DNA of 38,349 nt, from contig SYJG01000448.1 in the NCBI GenBank assembly GCA_005798445.1, positions 1 through 38,349 on the forward strand. The letters are read 5' to 3'. Positions 1 through 10,767 of the stretch are shown here, one piece after another. The notes beneath the pieces are model-generated. The model saw only the letters and a list, made by a program, of their open reading frames with translations. It had not been told where the DNA came from and ran no database searches. Numbering within the stretch: position 1 is the stretch's first letter; each line of letters starts with the position of its first letter. The DNA comes from Planctomyces sp. (lineage in GTDB: Bacteria; Planctomycetota; Planctomycetia; Planctomycetales; Planctomycetaceae). A program made the position numbers and the translations under genes.

Positions 1-3000
1 ACGAACGCGGCGTGACACTCACCAAGACCGCCCTCCAAAAATACGCTCCTCACATCCAACGCTCCGACACCTTGCCCAAATGGAGCCTGACAATCCGCCC
101 GCAATAACCGGTAGAACATTTCAGACCGGCTGCCTAAGACTGAACGGATCGGGACTGGCTTGAGTCGGCCGCGTGAATCGACTTCCGCAAGTTGCAGTTT
201 GGTCGGATGAATTTGCGACCGGTCGGTGACGCCGGTCAGTGTCAGCGTGAGGCTGGGGATCGTGCGGCGGCTGCCGGTGCCTCGGAACTGCGGCGTGAAG
301 TCGGTGACGTTCAGATCGTTGTCCCGAATTCTGAGAATCTCGATGTTCCCGAACACAAAACCGTTGTAGTTGGCGTCGGAGCTGGAAATGGTGGGCGTGA
401 TCGTGTCGGCGTGGTTCCCCTCACGTCGCGAATCGTCGATGGCCGTGATCGTGACGAGTTGCGGTGTGAACCAGTTCTCCGGCGTGAAGGTCAAGGTCTG
501 CGGCTGGAATGAGCCTTCCCCGTTCCCCAGTTGCACGCGGACTTGCCCCCCGTTCGAGCGGAACTCGATCCGCACGTCGGACTGCGGCTGGCTCATCAGC
601 ACGACCGTGAACGTGTCGGACTCGCCTCCTTCGGTGACTTGATTGCTGCCGCCGTTGGGTGTGACGAGCACGGCGAATTGCGGCGTGTCGAGGTCGCGGC
701 GGACCATGACTTGCGGCGCGCCGTGGCCGTTGGGTTCGTTGTTGGGGTGATTCGGGCTGTGATCGGTCCAGACGACGAACGGCGCACCGGATTCGGCACT
801 CATCAGGTCCGTGGTGATCGTGAGTTGATCGACGGAGCCGCCGGTTTCGCTGAGGCCCGTGCCGCTGGCGTCGTGAGTCAGCCGTTCCTCGAATTCGCGG
901 CTGTCGGTTTGCGCGGTTAGCACGAACAGGTGCGATTGGCCGTCGCCGGAGTTTTGCACGCCGTCGTCCATCCAGGCCACGAAGACGTGAGTCGCGGAGG
1001 CGGCGATGTCGGGCTTGGCGGCGTAGCCCTCGGTGTCGGAGAGGCTGTTGGCATCGGTGCGAGCGGATTCACCGTGATACCTCGGGATCAGCTTGTGCCA
1101 ATCGCGCGGTGTGGAGTTGTTCGGCCAGCGGGCGACCTGGCCGATGACTTGATCTTGGCGATCGTCCTCGCGATGCCAGGCGACGTAGATGTCGTGAACG
1201 TACTCCGGTGCCTCGACGGTGCCTCGGTTCTCGACGATGCGCAGGCCGATGGCGGGATCGGTCGCATCACCGGCGGAGAATCTGTTGGCCTCGTCGAACA
1301 CGAATCGACTGAACGACGGGCCGACAGGAGTGACGTCGGGCATGTAGTTGGGGGGAACGGGGACAGGGGGCGGAAGCAGGTCAACGACGCGGTACTGCGC
1401 ACCGGGGCCAGAGTATGCCACGGCAACGTCGTGATCGCCCGGTTCTCCGAACGACGAAGCAACGACCGTGCGCAGGCCTGCGTTGGCGATGTCGAATTGC
1501 GTGACGTGTGCTCCCAACGGCGACGCGGGTTGCGGTGCGAACACGCCGGCTGGCGATTCGGCCAAGAAGCCTTCATGGAGGGTCGGCTCGAAGACGTATT
1601 GATCGACGAGCACGCGCGTGTTCGGCAGCGATGAATCGAGCCACGCGAGCAGCGCGGTTTCGTCGGACGGGTTGTTGACGGTGTTGAACGGGACAAGCCG
1701 CGCGTGATCCGATTTGCTGGCGTGCGCGGGTGTCTCGAACCGCGTCCAGCCTGTGCCGACGCCGGTGAGATCATTGACGATATTGCGGCGGAATTCGATG
1801 TGGCTGTTGCCGTCGTCGTCGATGCTGGTCCAAGCGACGAGCACTTGCCGGTTCTGATGCACGGTGCCGTAGCCTTGCGGCTTGATGACCGTAACCGTCG
1901 GCCGCCGCGATTGGGCGTCGTCCGCCGAGATACCGCCGCCGTGAGCGCTGTTGCTGAGTTCCTGCCAGCCGCCGAGTTCGTTGTCGCGGTACGCGAGGTA
2001 AATCTCGGTGTTACCGTTGCGCCAATCGACCCAGGCGACGTACACGCCGCGGTCGGTCGCAAACGCGGATTGTTCGAAGCCGCCGACCTGCGTCAGTCCA
2101 CCGTCGGTCGCCGAGCCGGCCAGTTCCGCCCAGTGACCGCCGACCTTCGGGCCGGTCGAAAGATTCAGCGTCGCCATCGGGCCGGGGAGCGGTGTGCCGT
2201 CGATCGTGTCGTCGTGTGTGCCGTCGGTCACGGAATCTTGATCGCTGACGAAGCCGGCTTGCCGGATCGCTCGGTGCGGCGCGGTGCTGCCGGCGTTGTA
2301 GATCGCGGTGATCTCGTGGTCGCTCAGCGCGCGATCCCAAATCGCCGCGTCGTCGAGCAAGCCGTTGACGGGAAACGCTCGGAAGTCAGCGATGCTGCGG
2401 CGGCCGATTAGGAGCGAGGAATTCGTTTCCGGCAGCGTCATCGTGACGTCGGTCGCCGTCGCGACGACCGTGCCGTCAAAGTGCAGCGTGATCGTCGAGC
2501 CGTCGCGGCGGACCAGCACATGATGCCAGCCCGGCTCTATCGTCAGCGGTTCGGACACGACAGCCACTTCGCCGTTCGCGTAGAACTGCAACCGCTGAGT
2601 GTCTTGCTTGATCAGCGACCAGCCTTCAAACGTTGCAGTCGGCAAATGGACGTGCAGTTTTTCCATCAGGACTTGCTCGCCCGATTTGTCGGCGAAGTTC
2701 ACCCACGTTTGCAGCGTGTACGCCGTGCCGGTCAGTTCGTATTCGGAGTCGTCCGGATCGCGGATCGCAAAGTGACCGACGTTGCCATTCACCGCCAGCG
2801 CGTCGTTGAACAGTCCCGGCGTCGTCTGCGTCCCGCCGAACAACCGCACGTCGCGATCCGCGCCGGATTCATCCGAGCCGTCGCCGTTGAACGGCCAATA
2901 ACCAACCAGCCCGGTTGTCAGCGTCGAGGCCGCCCCTTGCCCGACGGTGATGACATCCGCACCGCCAAGCGATTCGATCACGTCGTCTCCCGGCCCGCCG

Positions 3001-6000
3001 TCGATCACGTCGCCGGTGAGCGTCGGCCCGCCGGGCACCACATCGCCGCCAGCATCCGAACCGACGATGTGATCGCGTCCGTTGTCGCCGTTCAAATAAT
3101 TGATGATCCCGTCTCCGGCCATCAGAAAATCGTCGTCGTCGCCGCCGGAGAGCGAATCCTCGCCGCCGTCGCCGTACAGCGCGTCGCGACCGCTGCCGCC
3201 GAACGCCGTGTCCTTGCCGTCGCCCCCTTCGAGGATGTCGTCGCCGTGATCGCCGATCAGCGAATCGTTTCCGTCCTCGCCGAACGCGCGATCATTCCCT
3301 TCGCCGCCGATGAGCGTGTCGTTGTCGAGCTTGCCGTAAAGCACATCATCGCCGTCATTGCCGTTGAGTTCATCGTTCCCCGCGTTGCCGATGACCAGAT
3401 CGTGCCCCTCGCCGCCGCTGGCCGTGTCGTTGTCGCCGCCGCCACGAATCACATCGTTCGCGCCGTTGCCGCTGAGCGAATCGTCGCCATTGTCGCCGTA
3501 GATCACGTCTTCATCGGGACCGCCTTGAATCGTGTCGCGCTGTTCGCCGCCGCCGATCGTGTCGCGACCGTCACCGCCGAACATCTCGTCGTGGCCGTCA
3601 TTCCCTTCGAGCGAATCGTCGCCGTTGTTGCCGCTAACGAGATCCTGCCCGTTGCCGCCAGTGATGGTGTCATCGCCGCTGTTGCCGTAGAGCGAATCCG
3701 CGTCACCGTTCCCTTTGATGACATCGGCTCCGATCCCGCCGTCGATCTCGTCCGCTTGAGCGCCTCCTTCGATCTCGTCATCGCCGCCGTCGCCGAAGAT
3801 CGAATCTTCGCCGGCTTGCCCAAAGATCGTGTCGTTGTCCGGGCCACCGCGCAGCGAGTCGTCTCCTTCACCGCCGTCGATCGTGACTTCTTCGCCAAGC
3901 CCTCCTTGAATGACGTCGTTGCCGTCATCGCCGTACAGGAAATCGCCGGCGTCGCCGCCGTCGATCGTGTCGTTGCCACCATCGCCATTGATGATGTCGC
4001 GGCCCGCTTGGCCAAGAATCGAATCGGCCGAACGCCCGCCGGAGATGATGTCAACTCCCGCGCCGCCGTCGATCGTGTCGGCATCCGGAAGGAGGAGCGG
4101 GTTGAGCGGATCCTCGGTTTCGGTGTCGTCCTCGGACTCGCCGTAGATCACATCATCGTCGTCTTCGCCGAACAGCAGATCGGCTCCCGTGCCGCCGGAG
4201 ATTTGATCGACGTGGCCTTGCCCGTGAATCGTGTCGTTGTCGTCGCCGCCGTCGAGCACATCGTCGCCGTCGCCCCCTTCGATCGTATCGGCTCCGGCCT
4301 TGCCGAGGATGCGGTCGTTGCCCTCCTCGCCGCGCATCAGGTCGTTCCCTGCGTCGCCGCGCATCCGATCGTTGTCCGCACCGCCGAAGATGCGATCGTC
4401 GCCCTCGCCCCCGTGCAGCGTGTCGATGCCGTTGTTCCCTTCGATGTAGTCTTCGCCGTTGCCGCCGTCGATGAAGTCCGCCACATCGACGTCCGCCCGA
4501 ATGACGTGAATCGCGCCATCGGAGAATTCACCATACAGCACATCGTCGCCGCTGTTGCCGAAGATCGTGTCGCCGCCCAAGCCCCCGATGATCGTGTCAC
4601 GCCCTTCGCCACCGAGCACACTGTCGTTCCCTTCGTCACCGAGCAGCACATCGAGATTGTCGCCGCCGTCGAGCGTGTCGTTGTCTTCGCCGCCGTAAAG
4701 TGCGTCGTGACCCAAGCCGCCGTCGAGCGTGTCTTCGCCACCGTTCCCTTCGAGCGTGTCCGCGCCGTCGCTGCCAGTGATCGAGTCGTCACCCGCGTCG
4801 CCGAACACCAGATCGTCGCCGAGTCCCGCTTCAATCGTGTCGCCGAGGTCGTTCAGCTCCAAGCCAATGTCGCTGCCACCGCGAATCGTGTCGTTCCCGT
4901 TGCCTCCCGCGATCGAATCGGCTCCCGCGCCGCCGAAGATCGAGTCGTCGTTTTCACCGCCGAAGAGCGTGTCGTCGCCATCACCACCCGCGAGGCAATC
5001 GTGGCCAAAGAAGCCGCCGATCTCGTCGTTGTCGCGTCCGCCGAAGATCGTGTCGTCGCCGATGTTCCCTTGAATCGTGTCGCGGCCGGCGAAGCTTTCG
5101 ACGTAGTCATCTCCCGGTCCGCCGTCGATCGAGTCCCGACCGCCGCCGGTGACAATCACGTCGTCGCCGTCACTGCCGAGAATCGTGGCCGGTTTCGTGA
5201 CGCCGTCGAAACGGAGCGCGTCGTCGCCGTTGCCGAAGTCGGCGAAAATCTCATCCACGTCGCCGGCGTTGAAGACTTGATGCCGTCCGAACGCCACCAC
5301 GGTCAGGCTGCCGGTGCCACCTTCGAGAACCTGGAACAGTTCGTCGGTTTCAAATTTGGCGACGTTCCGCCTCGACGCCAGTTCGCCGACGTGCAGCGTC
5401 AGCCGCCCGTTCTCCAACGTCGCGAGATTCGCGGCTTCGCCCGCGGTCAGGTCGGCTCCGTCGAACAAATCAGGAAACCGAACCAGGAAGTTGAATCCGC
5501 CCAGCGCCTTTTCGGCGAGTGGAAAGTCCTGACGGAACCGATCGAGCAACTCCACATACGCTTCGAGCTTGATGCCAATTTCGCCGTCCAAGAACAGTCC
5601 CGATTTTCCCGAAACGATTTCGCTGCCGCGGACCTTGCCGTCGTGGTTCGGGTCTTTGAGATCGACGTCGATCTTCGCAAAGATGCCGCCCCCCACTCCG
5701 GCCTCGGCGACGACCGCATCCAGCGCCAGCGTCGCCAGCAAGTCGCCGCCGACCTTCAGTTCCGGAACATCCGGCCCTGTGCCGTCCGGGTTCGCGGTGT
5801 CGCTGATGAAGAAGCCCTCGGCCAGCGAATGAAAATCGCGCGATTGATTGAACAGCCTCAAGCCCGCCGTGTCGAAGCCAATCGACAGCGCGGCCTCCAC
5901 GTCGATTGAACCGCTGATTCCCGCCTTCAACGCGGGGAAGATCGGCACCAACAGAGAGAACGGCAACGACCCGCGCACCGACGGCAAACCCAGCCCGATG

Positions 6001-9000
6001 ATCGTCGCGTCGCCGAAGCCCAACAAGAACTGGAATAACGACAGCGGCGTTTCGAGGAACGGAAACGTCAGACTCGCGCCCGGAGTCTCGACGAGAAGGT
6101 CGAGGTTCGCCGACAACCGATTGAGTCGCGGCGTGTTGAGCGACGCGGCAAAGCCGCCAATCGCCTCGACCAGTTGCACCGGGTTCAGCTCCAAGTGGTA
6201 GTCTGGGTCTTCCAAGTTGATGTTCAGTTCCGGCAACGACTGTGTGAAATCGACTGTGTCTTCCGAATCAAACTGCAACCTGCCCAAGCAGACTTCGCCC
6301 AATTCGCCCGGAGCAAAACTCGCCGCGACTTCCACGATCGGCTCGATCGCGCTGACAACAGCTCCGAGATCATCGAGCAAACCTGGCAGCGGGTTGTTGG
6401 GCATCAACGCTCCGGCAAGCGACAGCAACGTCACCGGGTCTTCTTCGTTGAGCAAATCGGAAATGATCGGCAACTCGGCGCGCAACACATCCAGCACCGT
6501 ATCCAAGGTGCTCACAGACGTGTACAGCGGTCGGAAAACCGGCTGAATCGTCTTGCTCAGGAACTGTCCGACATCGACGCAGACTTCGTAATCGACCGCC
6601 GGTGTCACGGTGCCGAAGTCACTGAGCTTCGTGAACTCGCCGTAGTCCCAATCGAGATTCAGATGCGCGATGATCGCCGGCAGGAACAACAACGTCGTGT
6701 CGGCCGTCGCCTTCAAGCTCAAGTGCGCACCGCCGCTCAAGCCCGTGAGCTCTTCGTTGATCAGCGAACCGGGATCGCGCGCCGCGTCGTCCAATTCGCC
6801 GACCGTCAGTTTGTCATCGCCATTCGGATCGATCAGGTCGATGTGAAACGTCAGATCGAACACGGTCGGTATCGGGTACTCGTTCTCGACGGTGACATCG
6901 ATCAGCCCCAGCGTCCCTCGGAATTCCGGCCCGCCCAGGTTTTCCGTGAGATTCACGATCACGTTGGCCGACATCACTTCGTTGTTCGTCAGCAGATACA
7001 CGCCGTCGGTGTCGTTCACTCCAAAGGTGAGCGTCACGCCATAACTCACGGCCGCTTGCAGCTTCGTCTTGTCCGACACCTGAAAACCGAGCCACGGCAA
7101 TCCGAAATCGCTGCCAAGTTCGATTTCTTGCTCAAACAACTCGTTTTGCAGTGTCAGTTGAAACTGCACGTGATGAATCGGATCATTCAACGCCAGGTCG
7201 TCCTCCGTTGGGAGCACGATCTCAAAATTCGCACCAGGAAAGTACAGCTCCATTTGCGCTTCGATATTGTTGAGCGCTAAGCCGGCGAAGCCATTGAGCG
7301 CCAGATCAAACTTCGACTGCAAGTGGCCAATGAAGTTCGTCAGGTTCGGCAGCCCGACGCCGACGAACGGCAACTGCAGACCAAAAATCCCCGCATCGAA
7401 CGCCGCCGAAATCCCGCCAAACAACCCGTGCAGACCGCTCGGCAACGAATCCAAATTGACCTTCAAGTCGATGTCGCCAAGGCCCGAGAAGTCCGGCAGT
7501 TCAGAAAAATCAAAGAAATCCAATGGCCCCGCACTCAGATCGGGAATGCGGAAGTGCAGTTTTCCCACATCGACATTGTCCGGATTTGGTTCGACCGTGA
7601 GCTGGACGTTGAACTCCACCGCCCCGACCGCGGACGTGTCGAGCGAAAACATTCCGAGATCAGCCAAAGGCACGCACGCGGGAATCGGATTGCCGTCGTC
7701 GTCGGTTTGTTTGAGATGAACCGTGACCGTCGCCGGATCTCCACGATTCGATTCCTCAAGCCCCGCCGCAATGACGATGCTTTCCGCAACCAGCGTCGCA
7801 CTGAACACCCCGATCGACGCTTCCGCGTTCAATTCGCCGGGCACGCCCGGAGCGTCAACGTGAACGCCAATCGCCAAATTGGTCCGTTCGGGATCGGTCA
7901 GCACGCAGACATCCGGCCCGCGATCCAGCGCCAACACCAACTCCACACCCACATTGAGAGTCAGTGTGACTTCGGCTTCGACCGCATCGAACGATCCCGC
8001 GAACTCGCCAATCCCTTGCAGTGCCGCTCCGTCCGGATCGCTTCCAAGCTCGCCCAAATTCAGTCCGAGATTGAACGGACGCGAACCCGTGCCAAACATC
8101 ACCGAGAAATCCAGATCGACGACGGCTCGGTCGGCGGGAACGCTCACAACAAGCGACAGTATGGGAACCGGCAGACCCAAGTTCTCGAATTCCTGCGCCA
8201 CGCGCGGCGCGACGTAGTCGCTGACGACCTCATCCCAATCCTGCAACCGCGCGGGACCACGCTCCCGTTCGAATGCATCCAGCCCCGCTTGCACCTGATC
8301 GGCAATCACCTCGAATCGCTCGGTCGAAATGAAGTCGGACGCGCTCAACGCCAGCGCTTCCAATTCGTCAATCCGCGCCGACCCCCAACCCGCCACGCTC
8401 CGCAAACTCTCGGAGATCGAATCGACGAGAGCCGAATTCCCAAGGTGCTTGAAGTACAGCAACTTGCCCAGATGCTTGATGTCCTCGACGGGATCGGTGT
8501 CATTCACGGTCGGCTCCGTCCCCGCCGCGAACGCCGGCAGGTCCGCGACGCTGACCGTCAGCGACGGCGGGCCTTCCAAGCCGAAATCGAAATCATTGAC
8601 GTCCAGCGCGAACAACCCGTCTTCAATCTCCGCGATGGGGAAAAAGAACTCGGCCGATCCCTGCAGTTCGAGCGGATTCGGAATCTCGGTCGGCGCGGCG
8701 ACGCGCAGGTTTTGTCCGACACCGGAATTCAACGACCCGATCAACGACTCAGGGTTCGACAATCCGGTCATCAACTGGCGCAGCGACACGCGCGACTCGC
8801 TGGGGTTGACCGGATTCACAATCGTCGCGTGAAACGCAGCCTCGACGACGGGCGACGCCTGCGGGGTGGATTCAATTCCGACGGTTCCATAGCGTGCCGT
8901 GCCGGACAAATTCGCGTTCCGCAGGGTCGCGCTTCCCGACAATTCCAACCCGTCCACCAAAAAGCGATCCAAGGTGCGCTCGCTCGCCAATCGTTCCGGT

Positions 9001-10484
9001 GTGCGCGGACGCGGGCGCGGGTCCGGCGGCGGCGTCAAGTCGAACATCGCGCGTCCGCTGGTGGTGAACTCCGAAGCGACGAGCAAACCATCGCTAAACA
9101 AGAAATCCGTCAAGGGCGACCTGTCCTCAATGGACACTCTCTCGGATTTGATTCGGTTGGCACTGAAGGGAGCATTCATCGACAACAGATGATGTTCCGG
9201 GTCGTAATCGAAGCCGATATTGATGTCGGCGAATTCCTGAAGTGAATCGATCGCGGCAAAGTTCCTATCTTCCGGCAATTCCGCGAACCCGTCCACGAAC
9301 TCTTGCCCCAAGACCAGCGTGTTGCCGACCGTCGCATCTTTGATGATCGGCAACTTCACGGCGAACGGATCGGTCTTCGAGAACGCATCGAGCCAGGTGG
9401 CGAAACCCTGCAGACCTCGCAGGATTTGCGCCCTGTCGATATTCCGAAAAAAATACAACTCGGAGTCCTCGCCCGTCGTGACGACGTTTGGTTCCACGCC
9501 GATCGCACTCCCGCGAAACTCGATCACGGTCGGCTCGCCTTGGATCCAATTGCCAAGTTCCGGCTGCAACAGAAGTGTGACATTCGCTTGATCGACCGCG
9601 CGCGAAAAACGCAGAACCTGCGAACTGGAATTCTCGGTCAGCTCGGTCAACGTCACGCTGCCAAAGTCTCCAGGCTCAAGGTCGTTGAACCCCGCGATTA
9701 ATGAAACCGCGTAGTCGAAGTCCGCCGTCGTCGCTGGAACATCCAGAAAGCCGAAACGACTGCCGCAAACCGTGTAGTCGTCGAGCTGCAGGATCATGTT
9801 CATCGAGAAGTCGCGCACGAAGAACGCCTGCGCGAAGTTCTCGCCATCCAGATTCTCGAGATTGATTCCAAACGACATTCGCATGTCGAACTGGAAGTTG
9901 CCGTTTCCCCCCAAGTTCAATAACGAGTCGCTCGTGGAATCAAGTCCCAGTTCAGCGGCTTCAGAACCCAAGTCGAGTCGAAAATCGCCGAAGGGCGTGT
10001 CCGTGAGTTTGATAATGTCAAAGCGCAATTCGGTGCGCGGGTCGATGGTCAGTCCTCCCGTGACGAACAGATACCCATCACCCGTCAGTTGATCGACGAG
10101 ACCCTGCGTGGAATACGTCGTGGTCTGCTCAGAACCAAAGTAGTTTTGTACGCTGGACGCCAGACGCCTGAGCGAGTCGCTCGGTCCGAACAATTCGATC
10201 AACGAAATTGGACTTCCATCAGGATCCTTCAACATCGCCAACGGTGAACTCAAAGTCTCGGCCTGACTAATTTCGTCACCATAGAGGGCCAGACCCTCCA
10301 TGCCTGCTAACAACTTCTCTCGCTCCGCCGCGGTGAAGTCGTGATCGATGTAACTTCCCGTCAACAAAGTCCGCTCTTCCAGCACTTCCGGCGTCCACCG
10401 CCGCCCCAACCGTCCCCGCCGCGGTTTCCGGCAGCGCCGTTGCAATGCCGACTTGATCAATGCTGCCCATCGTGACTTACTCAT
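1..10484 (-). CDS. Giant secreted RTX / LamG / Calx-beta surface protein (3' end outside window)
   Basis: One frame stays open from the ATG at 10484 to the left edge, at least 3494 codons, so the C-terminus is missing. A GGAG lies 7 nt before this ATG. Residues 1-45 are Arg-rich and end in [12 protein letters not shown], which matches the planctomycete LEPR-XLL export motif. Residues 50-1760 are a beta-rich region I cannot assign, with two EF-hand-like loops (near 1219 and 1611). Residues 1765-2509 are RTX nonapeptides of the GGxGxDxx type. Residues 2525-2739 resemble a LamG/concanavalin domain ([12 protein letters not shown]). Residues 2776-3259 contain repeated VAWxD-type segments like a BNR/beta-propeller. 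Residues 3269-3375 resemble Calx-beta. The protein probably acts outside the cell as a Ca-dependent adhesin or matrix protein; that role is inferred. It lies downstream of a kinase and an ECF sigma factor on the same strand. The last 45 or so codons look foreign. Confidence 0.9.
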   Translation of the reverse strand, partial: MSKSRWAALIKSALQRRCRKPRRGRLGRRWTPEVLEERTLLTGSYIDHDFTAAEREKLLAGMEGLALYGDEISQAETLSSPLAMLKDPDGSPISLIELFGPSDSLRRLASSVQNYFGSEQTTTYSTQGLVDQLTGDGYLFVTGGLTIDPRTELRFDIIKLTDTPFGDFRLDLGSEAAELGLDSTSDSLLNLGGNGNFQFDMRMSFGINLENLDGENFAQAFFVRDFSMNMILQLDDYTVCGSRFGFLDVPATTADFDYAVSLIAGFNDLEPGDFGSVTLTELTENSSSQVLRFSRAVDQANVTLLLQPELGNWIQGEPTVIEFRGSAIGVEPNVVTTGEDSELYFFRNIDRAQILRGLQGFATWLDAFSKTDPFAVKLPIIKDATVGNTLVLGQEFVDGFAELPEDRNFAAIDSLQEFADINIGFDYDPEHHLLSMNAPFSANRIKSERVSIEDRSPLTDFLFSDGLLVASEFTTSGRAMFDLTPPPDPRPRPRTPERLASERTLDRFLVDGLELSGSATLRNANLSGTARYGTVGIESTPQASPVVEAAFHATIVNPVNPSESRVSLRQLMTGLSNPESLIGSLNSGVGQNLRVAAPTEIPNPLELQGSAEFFFPIAEIEDGLFALDVNDFDFGLEGPPSLTVSVADLPAFAAGTEPTVNDTDPVEDIKHLGKLLYFKHLGNSALVDSISESLRSVAGWGSARIDELEALALSASDFISTERFEVIADQVQAGLDAFERERGPARLQDWDEVVSDYVAPRVAQEFENLGLPVPILSLVVSVPADRAVVDLDFSVMFGTGSRPFNLGLNLGELGSDPDGAALQGIGEFAGSFDAVEAEVTLTLNVGVELVLALDRGPDVCVLTDPERTNLAIGVHVDAPGVPGELNAEASIGVFSATLVAESIVIAAGLEESNRGDPATVTVHLKQTDDDGNPIPACVPLADLGMFSLDTSAVGAVEFNVQLTVEPNPDNVDVGKLHFRIPDLSAGPLDFFDFSELPDFSGLGDIDLKVNLDSLPSGLHGLFGGISAAFDAGIFGLQLPFVGVGLPNLTNFIGHLQSKFDLALNGFAGLALNNIEAQMELYFPGANFEIVLPTEDDLALNDPIHHVQFQLTLQNELFEQEIELGSDFGLPWLGFQVSDKTKLQAAVSYGVTLTFGVNDTDGVYLLTNNEVMSANVIVNLTENLGGPEFRGTLGLIDVTVENEYPIPTVFDLTFHIDLIDPNGDDKLTVGELDDAARDPGSLINEELTGLSGGAHLSLKATADTTLLFLPAIIAHLNLDWDYGEFTKLSDFGTVTPAVDYEVCVDVGQFLSKTIQPVFRPLYTSVSTLDTVLDVLRAELPIISDLLNEEDPVTLLSLAGALMPNNPLPGLLDDLGAVVSAIEPIVEVAASFAPGELGEVCLGRLQFDSEDTVDFTQSLPELNINLEDPDYHLELNPVQLVEAIGGFAASLNTPRLNRLSANLDLLVETPGASLTFPFLETPLSLFQFLLGFGDATIIGLGLPSVRGSLPFSLLVPIFPALKAGISGSIDVEAALSIGFDTAGLRLFNQSRDFHSLAEGFFISDTANPDGTGPDVPELKVGGDLLATLALDAVVAEAGVGGGIFAKIDVDLKDPNHDGKVRGSEIVSGKSGLFLDGEIGIKLEAYVELLDRFRQDFPLAEKALGGFNFLVRFPDLFDGADLTAGEAANLATLENGRLTLHVGELASRRNVAKFETDELFQVLEGGTGSLTVVAFGRHQVFNAGDVDEIFADFGNGDDALRFDGVTKPATILGSDGDDVIVTGGGRDSIDGGPGDDYVESFAGRDTIQGNIGDDTIFGGRDNDEIGGFFGHDCLAGGDGDDTLFGGENDDSIFGGAGADSIAGGNGNDTIRGGSDIGLELNDLGDTIEAGLGDDLVFGDAGDDSITGSDGADTLEGNGGEDTLDGGLGHDALYGGEDNDTLDGGDNLDVLLGDEGNDSVLGGEGRDTIIGGLGGDTIFGNSGDDVLYGEFSDGAIHVIRADVDVADFIDGGNGEDYIEGNNGIDTLHGGEGDDRIFGGADNDRMRGDAGNDLMRGEEGNDRILGKAGADTIEGGDGDDVLDGGDDNDTIHGQGHVDQISGGTGADLLFGEDDDDVIYGESEDDTETEDPLNPLLLPDADTIDGGAGVDIISGGRSADSILGQAGRDIINGDGGNDTIDGGDAGDFLYGDDGNDVIQGGLGEEVTIDGGEGDDSLRGGPDNDTIFGQAGEDSIFGDGGDDEIEGGAQADEIDGGIGADVIKGNGDADSLYGNSGDDTITGGNGQDLVSGNNGDDSLEGNDGHDEMFGGDGRDTIGGGEQRDTIQGGPDEDVIYGDNGDDSLSGNGANDVIRGGGDNDTASGGEGHDLVIGNAGNDELNGNDGDDVLYGKLDNDTLIGGEGNDRAFGEDGNDSLIGDHGDDILEGGDGKDTAFGGSGRDALYGDGGEDSLSGGDDDDFLMAGDGIINYLNGDNGRDHIVGSDAGGDVVPGGPTLTGDVIDGGPGDDVIESLGGADVITVGQGAASTLTTGLVGYWPFNGDGSDESGADRDVRLFGGTQTTPGLFNDALAVNGNVGHFAIRDPDDSEYELTGTAYTLQTWVNFADKSGEQVLMEKLHVHLPTATFEGWSLIKQDTQRLQFYANGEVAVVSEPLTIEPGWHHVLVRRDGSTITLHFDGTVVATATDVTMTLPETNSSLLIGRRSIADFRAFPVNGLLDDAAIWDRALSDHEITAIYNAGSTAPHRAIRQAGFVSDQDSVTDGTHDDTIDGTPLPGPMATLNLSTGPKVGGHWAELAGSATDGGLTQVGGFEQSAFATDRGVYVAWVDWRNGNTEIYLAYRDNELGGWQELSNSAHGGGISADDAQSRRPTVTVIKPQGYGTVHQNRQVLVAWTSIDDDGNSHIEFRRNIVNDLTGVGTGWTRFETPAHASKSDHARLVPFNTVNNPSDETALLAWLDSSLPNTRVLVDQYVFEPTLHEGFLAESPAGVFAPQPASPLGAHVTQFDIANAGLRTVVASSFGEPGDHDVAVAYSGPGAQYRVVDLLPPPVPVPPNYMPDVTPVGPSFSRFVFDEANRFSAGDATDPAIGLRIVENRGTVEAPEYVHDIYVAWHREDDRQDQVIGQVARWPNNSTPRDWHKLIPRYHGESARTDANSLSDTEGYAAKPDIAASATHVFVAWMDDGVQNSGDGQSHLFVLTAQTDSREFEERLTHDASGTGLSETGGSVDQLTITTDLMSAESGAPFVVWTDHSPNHPNNEPNGHGAPQVMVRRDLDTPQFAVLVTPNGGSNQVTEGGESDTFTVVLMSQPQSDVRIEFRSNGGQVRVQLGNGEGSFQPQTLTFTPENWFTPQLVTITAIDDSRREGNHADTITPTISSSDANYNGFVFGNIEILRIRDNDLNVTDFTPQFRGTGSRRTIPSLTLTLTGVTDRSQIHPTKLQLAEVDSRGRLKPVPIRSVLGSRSEMFYRLLRADCQAPFGQGVGALDVRSVFLEGGLGECHAAF
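3..107 (+). mobile_element. Possible transposase C-terminal tail (partial, off left edge)
   Basis: A plus-strand frame enters from the left edge and stops at TAA 105-107. It encodes 34 residues ending [12 protein letters not shown] tail of the W-x-x-T-I-x-P kind is typical of planctomycete transposases such as ISAzo13-like ones. The opposite-strand reading of the giant protein changes character over the same stretch. A short CCGGT...ACCGG inverted repeat follows the stop (108-129). The piece is only 34 codons long, so it could be chance. Confidence 0.33.
360..680 (-). other. Calx-beta-like domain within the giant protein
   Basis: Residues about 3269-3375 contain [14 protein letters not shown] followed by a DVRIEF strand, [19 protein letters not shown] and a late NYNGF. 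This matches the pattern of bacterial Calx-beta-type and related Ig-like repeats found in large adhesins. Family assignment is by pattern only. Confidence 0.6.
2270..2912 (-). other. LamG-like (concanavalin A-type) domain within the giant protein
   Basis: Residues about 2525-2739 of the giant protein begin with [16 protein letters not shown] and include [14 protein letters not shown] and [17 protein letters not shown]. These are the usual landmarks of bacterial LamG / LamGL jelly-roll domains, which often bind glycans or Ca2+. The domain follows directly on the RTX block. Confidence 0.8.
2960..5190 (-). repeat. RTX (hemolysin-type) calcium-binding repeat block
   Basis: About 2.2 kb encodes roughly 740 residues of near-continuous Gly/Asp nonapeptides such as [10 protein letters not shown] and [10 protein letters not shown]. 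This is the hemolysin-type Ca-binding pattern, which forms parallel beta-rolls that fold on binding Ca2+ outside the cell. The codon pattern leaves the complementary strand open for over a thousand codons, which is a composition effect and not a gene. Such repeats are often associated with type I secretion, but no type I transporter is visible in the window. Confidence 0.92.
5619..5654 (-). other. EF-hand-like calcium loop in the giant protein
   Basis: Residues 1611-1622 read [12 protein letters not shown], which fits the 12-residue EF-hand loop: acidic or amide side chains at loop positions 1, 3 and 5, Gly at 6, a hydrophobic residue at 8 and Glu at 12. It lies about 150 residues before the RTX block. 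Confidence 0.6.
6795..6830 (-). other. Second EF-hand-like calcium loop in the giant protein
   Basis: Residues 1219-1230 read [12 protein letters not shown]. Positions 1, 3, 5, 8 and 12 fit an EF-hand loop, but position 6 is Asp instead of the usual Gly, so this match is weaker than the loop at residue 1611. Confidence 0.45.
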
Positions 10485-10574
10485 GGCCTGTCTCCGCCGA
10501 ATGGCACCTCGAACAAAACCGTCCAAAGCGTCATGCGCCGAAAACCGGCGAAATGGATCATCCATTTTCCCGTA

Positions 10575-10595
10575 GGTTGGCTCTCCGAGCCGACC
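10575..10595. repeat. Short hairpin repeat (9-bp stem)
   Basis: GGTTGGCTC and GAGCCGACC pair over 9 bp with one G-T pair, around a three-base loop. It resembles the short dispersed palindromes of planctomycete genomes. Either strand can form the hairpin. Confidence 0.6.
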
Positions 10596-10664
10596 CGCAG
10601 ACATCCGACTGCGCATCCAGCGTCGATTGCAGCACATTCAGCCAAAGACGGCAGCGAATTGGAT

Positions 10665-10747
10665 GGCACGACCCTGACCATCGGGAAGGGCGTGCGAATT
10701 GCGGATGGCCCGTCGTTCCACGCCCTTCCCGTTGGTCAGAGCGTGCC
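10665..10747. repeat. Long imperfect inverted repeat, REP-like
   Basis: The left arm begins GGCACG at 10665 and the right arm ends CGTGCC at 10747. The arms are about 29 bp and match closely, including an exact CGGGAAGGGCGTG block, with a loop of about 24 bases. I recognise this as a dispersed planctomycete-type element. It lies 20 bases past the kinase stop and may act as an attenuator or RNA-stabilising structure. Confidence 0.75.
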
Positions 10748-10767
10748 ATCAACTGCGAGCGCGCCGG

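Larger units (their letters stand above)
10485..10767. other. Intergenic region between kinase stop and giant-gene start, carrying two repeats
   Basis: This gap of 283 bases has no convincing gene. It contains a compact hairpin at 10575-10595 and a long inverted repeat at 10665-10747. Both could form structures in a transcript reading from the kinase gene into the giant gene. No clear promoter was seen. Confidence 0.6.

Noticed and set aside
2960-5190. A CRISPR-like or satellite array suggested by the regular repeats
   Set aside because: The periodicity is that of degenerate nine-residue coding repeats, with no constant repeat and unique spacer structure.
2481-5909. A plus-strand open frame of 1142 codons opposite the RTX block
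   Set aside because: It is in exact register with the minus-strand RTX repeats, and its Val/Ala/Asp pattern is the mirror of Gly/Asp codons. The minus strand gives clear domains.
7323-9245. A plus-strand open frame of 640 codons
   Set aside because: It is Arg/Gln-rich, has no motifs and lies opposite the continuous giant-protein frame.
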